Source: Bacteroides sp. CAG:545
GTDB lineage: Bacteria > Bacteroidota > Bacteroidia > Bacteroidales > UBA932
DNA: 10,430 nucleotides
Direction of reading: 5' to 3'
Assembly (NCBI GenBank): GCA_000432515.1
Contig: HF996049.1
Coordinates: 1-10,430, forward strand
Below are positions 6,799 through 10,430 of this stretch, one piece after another; the stretch's first letter is position 1, and the number at the start of each line of letters is the position of its first letter. Made by a program: the position numbers and the translations under genes. A model generated the notes under the pieces. It saw nothing but the letters and a program-made list of their open reading frames with translations, searched no databases and was not told where the DNA came from.

Positions 6799-6829
6799 TT
6801 GCATAATACGAAAATTCGTATTATCTTTG
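6799..6829 (+). promoter_or_regulatory. promoter of the DUF5053 cassette with 20-bp palindrome
   Basis: TTG (6799-6801), a 20-bp spacer and TATCTTTG (6822-6829) form the promoter. A perfect palindrome, TAATACGAAAATTCGTATTA (6804-6823), fills the spacer and takes the first two bases of the -7 box. A dimeric repressor bound here would block RNA polymerase. The regulator is not known; the cassette's own products are candidates. Confidence 0.75.
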
Positions 6830-6855
6830 TATCGTAATCAAAAAACAAAAGGTTT

Positions 6856-6999
6856 ATGACACGTTTAACAGAAAAAGAGAAGGAACTGATCGAGGTAATC
6901 AGAAACTTCAGAAAGGCCAAAGGCCGAATGGAAAAAGAGACCGAGTTCCAATGGTTGATTTTCAAACTTCTTGAGGAACTGATGTACGACGAGAACTGA
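6856..6999 (+). CDS. 47-aa small protein upstream of DUF5053
   Basis: This short gene starts at ATG 6856, 27 bp after the -7 box, with GGTTT rather than a true Shine-Dalgarno before it. The protein opens MTRLTEKEKELIEVIRNF and ends with an amphipathic helix (LIFKLLEELMYDEN). It is highly charged and helical. I recall similar very short proteins ending in LMYDEN or like sequences in Bacteroidetes mobile elements, without known function. Being the first gene of an operator-controlled two-gene cassette set between two hicAB pairs, it could be a toxin or antitoxin component; that is inference. Confidence 0.65.
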   Translation: MTRLTEKEKELIEVIRNFRKAKGRMEKETEFQWLIFKLLEELMYDEN

Positions 7000-7004
7000 A
7001 AAAC

Positions 7005-7022
7005 GGAGGCCTCCGGGCCTCC
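7005..7022 (+). terminator. hairpin between the two cassette genes
   Basis: GGAGGCC (7005-7011), loop TCCG and GGCCTCC (7016-7022) form a 7-bp stem. It is followed by CTTAAAAA, not a T run, so it is a weak terminator at best. It may instead stabilise the upstream message or tune expression of the DUF5053 gene. Confidence 0.45.
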
Positions 7023-7038
7023 CTTAAAAACGCGCAAT

Positions 7039-7269
7039 ATGAAGGGTACAAGAATTAAACAGGAAAATATCGAGTTGCTTCTTGACATCAACGTCGGAAG
7101 CCTCGCAAGGAAGTATTTCGGCAAATCCGGTTCGTGGCTATATCACAAACTTGATGGAGTGGATGGGAATGGCAAAGAGACGGATTTCACCCCTGAGGAG
7201 TTAGAACAGCTGAGAGGGGCATTCTGCGACCTTGCCGATAGGCTTCGGGCTGCTGCCGACAAATTATAA
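7039..7269 (+). CDS. DUF5053 family protein
   Basis: This 76-aa protein has the features I associate with DUF5053: SLARKYFGKSGSWLYHKLDG, then NGKETDFTPEELEQL and a final helix (GAFCDLADRLRAAADKL). The first part reads like a small HTH, with ARKYFGKSGSWLYHKL in the place of the recognition helix. The function of the family is unknown to me. No separate promoter is visible, so it is probably co-transcribed with the 47-aa gene. An HTH-like protein under a palindromic operator could be the repressor of its own cassette. Confidence 0.75.
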   Translation: MKGTRIKQENIELLLDINVGSLARKYFGKSGSWLYHKLDGVDGNGKETDFTPEELEQLRGAFCDLADRLRAAADKL

Positions 7270-7318
7270 CGCCTCCTTAAATCTTTTGTTTTTGATTACA
7301 TCCGGCCAGAAGGAGGCG
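7270..7318 (+). repeat. 9-bp inverted repeat after the DUF5053 gene
   Basis: CGCCTCCTT (7270-7278, overlapping the gene's stop end) and AAGGAGGCG (7310-7318) are perfectly complementary with a 31-nt loop. The structure lies 10 bp before the strong terminator and may protect the 3' end of the message. Confidence 0.5.
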
Positions 7319-7327
7319 CTGGCCAGG

Positions 7328-7355
7328 CCACCGGAGAAATCCGGTGGTTTTTTTT
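7328..7355 (+). terminator. rho-independent terminator of the DUF5053 cassette
   Basis: CCACCGGA (7328-7335), tetraloop GAAA and TCCGGTGG (7340-7347) form a perfect 8-bp stem followed by eight T. AGGCGCTGGCCA just before it (7314-7325) and the T run with ATTCCGGAA just after it recur at the terminator at 8099. Confidence 0.92.
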
Positions 7356-7394
7356 ATTCCGGAAAAAATTTTTTTGCATAAAATGATAAAAAAA

Positions 7395-7426
7395 TTTGGT
7401 ATAATGTAGGAAAATTCCTACATTTG
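7395..7426 (+). promoter_or_regulatory. promoter of hicAB-2 with 22-bp palindrome
   Basis: TTTG (7395-7398), a 20-bp spacer and TACATTTG (7419-7426) form the promoter. Arms AATGTAGGAA (7403-7412) and TTCCTACATT (7415-7424), separated by AA, make a perfect 22-bp palindrome covering most of the -7 box. This is the likely HicB-2 operator. It shares the central GAAAATTC with the palindrome at 6804 but differs in the outer arms. Confidence 0.8.
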
Positions 7427-7449
7427 TAGTGTGATAATCAAGGAGCTCT

Positions 7450-7638
7450 ATGAAATACAACGAATTGGAACGGAAGCTGCTCAAATTCGGTTGTTACCCC
7501 ACCGGGGAGCAGCAGCACGGACATCCTGTCTGGTTCAGTCCGAAGACAAACAGAAAATTCACGACCAGCAACCACAAAAGCCAGGAAGTCGCAACGGGGA
7601 CATTGAAATCAATCTTGAGGGATGCGGGGCTACAATAG
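7450..7638 (+). CDS. hicA: HicA-family toxin (mRNA interferase), second pair
   Basis: This 62-aa protein is a HicA of a different subtype from the one at 6063. The first helix is NELERKLLKFGCY. The catalytic histidine is probably His25 in QQHGHPVWFSP. The C-terminus (SQEVATGTLKSILRDAGL) is the typical closing helix of the family. Start at ATG 7450 puts it 24 bp after the -7 box, with AAGGAG at 7440-7445 as RBS. Another frame open across this gene (7431-7670) is a shadow. Confidence 0.88.
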   Translation: MKYNELERKLLKFGCYPTGEQQHGHPVWFSPKTNRKFTTSNHKSQEVATGTLKSILRDAGLQ

Positions 7639-7673
7639 CCCCACACCTTCATATAATAGGAAGTTATTGAGTT

Positions 7674-8075
7674 ATGAGGAAATGTAAAGTATTTATCGAG
7701 AAATCCGAATACGGATATTCCGCTTACATCGGAGATACTCCGCTTGAGTTCGGGTGCATCGGGGAAGGCAAGACCGTCGAGGAGACTATAGCGGACTTTC
7801 TCGGGACCTTCGAAGCAATGAAGCAGGATTACATCGCTGCCGGCAACAAGTTTGAGGATGTAGATATCGAGTTCTGCTACGATACGGCCAGCTTCCTCTC
7901 TGAGTATGCAGGCATCTTCTCCCTCTCTGGACTGGAGAAGATTACCGGAGTCAGCCAGGCACAGCTCGGCCACTTCCTGCACGGAAGACGCAAGCCAAGC
8001 CGCAAGACTATCGACAAGATCCAGATCGGTGTTGACCGCTTTGCCAAAGAATTAACGGCCATAAAGTTCGCTTGA
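7674..8075 (+). CDS. hicB: HicB-family antitoxin with C-terminal HTH, second pair
   Basis: This 133-aa protein follows the second hicA after 35 bp. The N-terminal part (KVFIEKSEYGYSAYIGD, then GEGKTVEETIADFLGTFEAM) is the HicB fold that binds toxin. The C-terminal part (about residues 83-128: LSGLEKITGVSQAQLGHFLH then GRRKPSRKTIDKIQ) is an XRE-type HTH. Its recognition helix differs from that of the first HicB, which agrees with the different operator palindromes and suggests that the two pairs do not cross-regulate. Confidence 0.88.
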   Translation: MRKCKVFIEKSEYGYSAYIGDTPLEFGCIGEGKTVEETIADFLGTFEAMKQDYIAAGNKFEDVDIEFCYDTASFLSEYAGIFSLSGLEKITGVSQAQLGHFLHGRRKPSRKTIDKIQIGVDRFAKELTAIKFA

Positions 8076-8098
8076 TTATCACACAGGCGCTGGCCACG

Positions 8099-8127
8099 GC
8101 CCTCGGAGCAATCCGGGGGCTTTTTTT
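8099..8127 (+). terminator. rho-independent terminator of hicAB-2
   Basis: GCCCTCGGA (8099-8107), tetraloop GCAA and TCCGGGGGC (8112-8120) pair over 9 bp with one G-U, followed by seven T. The flanks AGGCGCTGGCCA (8085-8096) and the T run with ATTCCGGAA (8121-8136) repeat those of the terminator at 7328. Confidence 0.92.
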
Positions 8128-8146
8128 ATTCCGGAACCGAAAAAAC

Positions 8147-8178
8147 TTGCACGAAATGAAAAAATTGTCTTATATTTG
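8147..8178 (+). promoter_or_regulatory. promoter of the structured-leader cassette
   Basis: TTG (8147-8149), a 21-bp spacer and TATATTTG (8171-8178) match the Bacteroidetes promoter. Unlike the three promoters before it, no palindrome overlaps the -7 box. Transcription would begin near 8182-8185, about 175 nt before the start codon at 8360. Confidence 0.65.
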
Positions 8179-8181
8179 CGG

Positions 8182-8380
8182 TGCTACAAACATATAACTC
8201 ATCTATTTCTTCTGTCCGGAAATGATAATCCATACAGAAATATAGACGATTGCCTCGCGATGGGTCACGCCCGGGAAACTTGGCGTAAAATATACGGCAG
8301 AGATGTTGTGTGTTTGTAGCAACCCTGTACGCGAGGCTTTTGTCATTTATAGTGTTATTATGCTACAAACACGCAACATC
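8182..8380 (+). ncRNA. candidate structured leader RNA / riboregulator
   Basis: No gene explains this stretch, and it is full of complementary segments. A first stem-loop pairs TCTAT/ATAGA and TCTGT/ACAGA (8202-8246). A domain is closed by GCCTCGCG (8252-8259) and CGCGAGGC (8330-8337), followed by TTTT; inside it are ACGCC/GGCGT (8267-8271/8282-8286) and either GGGT/ACCC or GTTG/CAAC. Segment 8311-8321 (TGTTTGTAGCA) sits in the last hairpin loop. It is complementary to TGCTACAAACA at the RNA 5' end (8182-8192) and to the same 11-mer at 8361-8371, next to the ATG. The pairing with the gene side extends to 20 bp (8302-8321 with 8361-8380, one G-U). Two exclusive partners for one segment suggest a switch controlling translation. 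Confidence 0.6.
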
Positions 8381-8623
8381 AACCGTCAGCAGGCCGAAGC
8401 GGCCGCTGCAGCAGTCAGAAATCTATTCCCGAACCTCAAATGCGTCCACGCCAGGACGGACGGATGGGGCAGGTGCCGCATCTGGGCCTATTGCCGGCTC
8501 GACTCCGGAATCAAGCAGAGCGCCGTCGCCAGGGGCAAGGGAGCGGCCACAGCGCTGATGAACTTCATCGCCCGCATCAATGCCCAGCCGGAGCTCAAGA
8601 AGGCGGCCACGGCCGTGAATTGA
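8360..8623 (+). CDS. 87-aa basic Ala-rich protein behind the structured leader
   Basis: I start at ATG 8360, at the end of the structured leader; an in-frame ATG at 8303 would add 19 residues encoded inside the leader's paired segment and is less likely. The protein opens MLQTRNINRQQAEAAAAAVR, has a middle part with Cys and aromatic residues (CVHARTDGWGRCRIWAYCRL) that looks like beta strands, and ends in a helix (TALMNFIARINAQPELKKA). It is strongly basic, so nucleic-acid binding is plausible. I do not recognise a family. Its base composition is more GC-rich than the leader's. It has no partner gene in the cassette unless the leader RNA is the partner. Confidence 0.6.
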   Translation: MLQTRNINRQQAEAAAAAVRNLFPNLKCVHARTDGWGRCRIWAYCRLDSGIKQSAVARGKGAATALMNFIARINAQPELKKAATAVN

Positions 8624-8661
8624 CACTTCCATCGATATAAGCGGAACGTCCGCACGGATCC

Positions 8662-8693
8662 AAAACCCGAGAGCCGAGAGGCTTCCGGGTTTT
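8662..8693 (+). terminator. terminator of the 87-aa protein gene
   Basis: AAAACCCG (8662-8669) pairs with CGGGTTTT (8686-8693), and AGCC (8672-8675) with GGCT (8680-8683), with one G-U and one mismatch between. The U run is inside the stem (TTTT at 8690-8693), so it is likely usable in both directions. Confidence 0.75.
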
Positions 8694-8706
8694 GTCATTA
8701 TAATAC

Positions 8707-8795
8707 CTATTTTTCGCCTTCACAGAGGCTCTCTGAAGAGTGTAAATTTCGAGGCTGATAAAAGCATCAACAGAGGTAAAAACGGCGAAAAATAG
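8707..8795. repeat. 12-bp inverted repeat
   Basis: CTATTTTTCGCC (8707-8718) and GGCGAAAAATAG (8784-8795) are perfect complements. A smaller hairpin CAGAG/CTCTG lies in the 65-bp loop (8722-8734). It marks the left border of the repeat region. Confidence 0.6.
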
Positions 8796-9015
8796 ACCGA
8801 TTTTCATTCATTTTCACTCTCAGTTCTGTTTATCAGAACTGGAAGAGTGCTGACTTTTCAGTTCTGAAGGCGGTCCCTTCCCCGTTTCCCCATCCCGTTT
8901 TTATCAAAAAGAAAAATAGAACTTTTGGACTTAACATAGTGGAAATCAGCGAGTAGCACCCATTTATATATTTTATTTTTATATAATATAGAGAGACTTA
9001 TATAAAAAGTATATA

Positions 9016-9200
9016 TTTACAGAACTTCAGAACTGACCTTTGCAACGCATTGAGTGTCAGTCTTGTAGGTCAGCACTGTTTCAGCACTAATCAGCACTGA
9101 AGCACTTCCGAACAGAACTGAAAGCCAGCACTGTAGAAGAGTGCTGAAAAATGCGCTGAAAATCAGCGAGTTACCCCCGTCAGTTCTGAAGTTCTGTAAA
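9016..9200. repeat. 21-bp perfect inverted repeat pair
   Basis: The segment 9016-9036 (begins TTTACAGAACTTC, ends AACTGA) is exactly the reverse complement of 9180-9200 (begins TCAGTTCTGAAG, ends TGTAAA). Each arm holds one CAGAACTG octamer plus a half copy. The pair encloses the CAGCACT heptamers, so the whole stretch may be one protein-binding unit. Confidence 0.75.
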
Positions 9201-9282
9201 AAACCGATATTTGCACAAGTGTGTCTCGGAATCAGGCTTCGGGAAAGGCGGGGAAACAAGCCCCCGGCAGCATAAAATTTCG

Positions 9283-9290
9283 TATCTTTG
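9283..9290 (+). promoter_or_regulatory. -7 box of a rightward promoter
   Basis: TATCTTTG is a perfect -7 box. I see no TTG at the normal distance upstream, so the promoter may be weak or need an activator. A small GTCCC/GGGAC hairpin (9304-9318) lies in the leader before the next gene. Confidence 0.5.
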
Positions 9291-9344
9291 TAAACGCGTC
9301 ACAGTCCCATCCGGGGACGGAAAATCACGATAAATTTGCTGCCA

Positions 9345-9917
9345 ATGGAATCAATGCACGACATACAGACGGCATCGGTGAAGGTGCTTCCTTGCCTGAG
9401 GGAATATATACTGAGCGTCAACGACGGCTCGGACATCATAACCCCCGGCCGGGAATCCAAGTTGTGGGGCATCGTGAAGATGCACCTCGACCTGGTGCCT
9501 GACGACTACAGGCCCGTGCCGGCGGCCGGTGATCCGGACTGCATCCGCATCGCCCTGTTCCGTTCCCACCGGCGCCAGTACAACAGGAACTCCCGCAAGG
9601 CGGATCCCGGCAAGCGCCGCCTGAATCCCGAGTTCGTGGTGGACACCCTCTGGCGGAACTACCTGAATCCCCAGGGCCAGGAGGCGGTGGCGTCTCATCT
9701 GATGCACACCTTCAAGCTTACATATCGGAGCTATATGACAGGAGCCCTCGGCAACAGCCCGGGGCTCACCATCCGTGATGCCATCTACTCCTTCTGCGAG
9801 CTGTACAACATCTCGATGGACAACATCACATACGAGATGCTCCGCAAGGATTGGTTCCGTTTCCGCAAAAAGCACCGGGATACCCGTGCGATACCCGTGG
9901 AAAACAGTGATTTCTAA
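9345..9917 (+). CDS. 190-aa hypothetical protein
   Basis: I start at ATG 9345 (MESMHDIQTASVKVLP); a TTG at 9336 and an ATG at 9354 are alternatives, and none has a clear Shine-Dalgarno. The protein is cytoplasmic by appearance, basic, and rich in Arg and aromatics. The region from residue 98 (RLNPEFVVDTLWRNYLNPQG, then FKLTYRSYMTGALG) and the end (YEMLRKDWFRFRKKHRD) look helical and could bind DNA. I do not recognise a family. It is the first gene after the repeat region, so an origin-linked or late regulatory role is possible but unproven. Confidence 0.7.
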   Translation: MESMHDIQTASVKVLPCLREYILSVNDGSDIITPGRESKLWGIVKMHLDLVPDDYRPVPAAGDPDCIRIALFRSHRRQYNRNSRKADPGKRRLNPEFVVDTLWRNYLNPQGQEAVASHLMHTFKLTYRSYMTGALGNSPGLTIRDAIYSFCELYNISMDNITYEMLRKDWFRFRKKHRDTRAIPVENSDF

Positions 9918-9982
9918 TAAAATATAACTCCCGAGAGGTCCCAGATTTTCGGGGCTCGAACGGGGCAGGAGAACGAAAAAAA

Positions 9983-10357
9983 ATGGCAACGACTATCACC
10001 TCGCATTTTGCGCTCATCGACCCGGAACTCATCCGGGATTATATCCGGTTCCAGCCGCTGAACTTCCTTCCGGTCGGTTCTGTGGAATTCCAGGCATCCG
10101 GCCAGATTTCTTTCGAGCAGACGCCCGAGGAGAGCGAGTCGGGGCTGTCGTATCGACAGGAACTGTCGCTTTCCACGCTGGAGGGGGGCCTGCTCGGCTA
10201 CGACGGACGCAGGATGTACGTCGCGTTCTATATGTCTGACGGAAGTCTCCGCCTCATCGGTACGGCATCGTGCGCACCGCGCCTGAAGGTGACCCCGTTC
10301 ACCGGCGCCCTGAAGCTCGAAACATCTTTCGACTCGGCCTCACCGCTTGTCTTATAG
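9983..10357 (+). CDS. 124-aa hypothetical protein, possibly virion-associated
   Basis: The ATG at 9983 has AGGAG at 9968-9972, 10 bp upstream, one of the better RBSs in the window. The protein has no long hydrophobic segment and appears rich in beta strands (VEFQASGQISFEQTP, then RMYVAFYMSDGSLRLIG and ALKLETSFDSASPLVL). Short beta-rich proteins with a repeated strand-Gly pattern are common among phage head, neck and tail parts, and the order after a replication block fits a late region. I do not recognise a specific family, so this is a suggestion only. Confidence 0.65.
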   Translation: MATTITSHFALIDPELIRDYIRFQPLNFLPVGSVEFQASGQISFEQTPEESESGLSYRQELSLSTLEGGLLGYDGRRMYVAFYMSDGSLRLIGTASCAPRLKVTPFTGALKLETSFDSASPLVL

Positions 10358-10390
10358 ACGTTCTGTCCTACCTGAAGTGCCCTGCAGTGC

Positions 10391-10402
10391 ATAAATTTGC
10401 TG
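10391..10402 (+). promoter_or_regulatory. repeated 12-mer with -7-like box
   Basis: ATAAATTTGCTG occurs here and at 9330-9341. Each copy contains TAAATTTG (TAnnTTTG) and lies shortly before a possible start codon (9345; 10415). It could be a promoter box or an AT-rich translation signal used for this gene block. Confidence 0.35.
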
Positions 10403-10414
10403 AAAATTCAAATT

Positions 10415-10430
10415 ATGACACAGCAGGAAT
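10415..10430 (+). CDS. possible start of a further gene, cut by window end
   Basis: ATG at 10415 opens a frame reading MTQQE to the end of the window. Position 13 bp after the repeated 12-mer agrees with the arrangement at 9330-9345. Five codons cannot confirm a gene or suggest a product. Confidence 0.3.

Larger units (their letters stand above)
8700..9282. other. non-coding repeat region, candidate replication origin
   Basis: No credible gene lies here. The octamer CAGAACTG or its complement occurs at 8821, 8834, 8859, 9028, 9113 and 9181. CAGCACT occurs at 9071, 9082 and 9092 (10-11 bp apart, one helical turn) and at 9126, with its complement at 8846 and 9140. AAATCAGCGAGT occurs at 8943 and 9160, and GAAGAGTGCTGA at 8842 and 9136. 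A stretch at about 8961-9020 is almost only A and T. Short iterated sites beside an AT-rich segment are the usual build of a replication origin, and the element encodes its own primase-helicase. Alternatives are a regulatory region or an att or packaging site. Confidence 0.5.

Noticed and set aside
8170..8380. Insertion sequence ends or retron RNA
   Set aside because: The inverted pair does not flank a transposase and there is no reverse transcriptase in the window. The 5' copy sits at a transcription start, which fits RNA control better.
9071..9146. CRISPR-like array
   Set aside because: Repeats are 7-8 bp with 3-4 bp between them and occur in both orientations; there are no spacers of constant length and no cas genes.
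9351..9989. Minus-strand open frame of 212 codons
   Set aside because: It is opposite the 190-aa gene, has no promoter or RBS on that strand, and its translation (rich in His, Val and Gly) looks like an antisense shadow.

Overview
The window looks like one end of an integrated prophage or phage-like element in a member of the Bacteroidales. Three things suggest this host group. There are repeated TAnnTTTG -7 boxes with a TTG/TTTG box about 19-21 bp upstream. Most starts have weak or no Shine-Dalgarno sequence. Several protein families (short LuxR-type regulators ending KVNELSAWWFC, DUF5053, DUF3846) are ones I know from Bacteroidetes phages and mobile elements. No integrase, terminase, capsid or lysis gene is recognisable here, so the exact kind of element stays open.

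Layout. (1) Positions 1-~225 look like host flank: a minus-strand terminator (166-194) lies just beyond an 18-nt tRNA-Ser 3'-end remnant (207-224), the expected scar of tRNA-targeted integration. (2) Positions 226-1060 are the element's left end and control region: a minus-strand pair (XRE-type repressor and a small FlbD-like protein) faces a rightward operon across a region rich in palindromes. (3) Positions 1110-5989 form a tightly packed rightward operon with ATGA-type overlaps at most junctions: a small HTH-like protein, a LuxR-type HTH protein with a membrane segment and Arg-rich tail, a 61-aa protein, a 1022-aa zinc-finger/TOPRIM/P-loop primase-helicase, an unknown 109-aa protein, a DUF3846 protein and a small unknown protein. 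This is a replication and early-gene module. (4) Positions 6000-8700 are a chain of four short cassettes, each with its own promoter and terminator: hicAB-1, a 47-aa protein plus DUF5053 protein, hicAB-2, and an 87-aa basic protein behind a long structured leader. The first three carry inverted repeats overlapping the -7 box, a different sequence in each. The fourth instead has a leader in which one segment can pair either with the RNA 5' end or with the start-codon region, which looks like a riboregulator. (5) Positions 8700-9280 are non-coding, with repeated octamers, heptamers, a 21-bp inverted repeat and a very AT-rich stretch; this is a candidate replication origin serving the primase-helicase. 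(6) Positions 9283-10430 hold two genes I do not recognise, possibly the start of a late or virion region, and perhaps the first codons of a third.

How the parts work together: the XRE repressor and operators would hold the early operon silent. When released, the operon makes regulators and the primase-helicase, which could act at the candidate origin. The two HicAB pairs would stabilise the element or protect the host. The DUF5053 and 87-aa cassettes share their position and architecture and may do similar accessory jobs, but that is inference.
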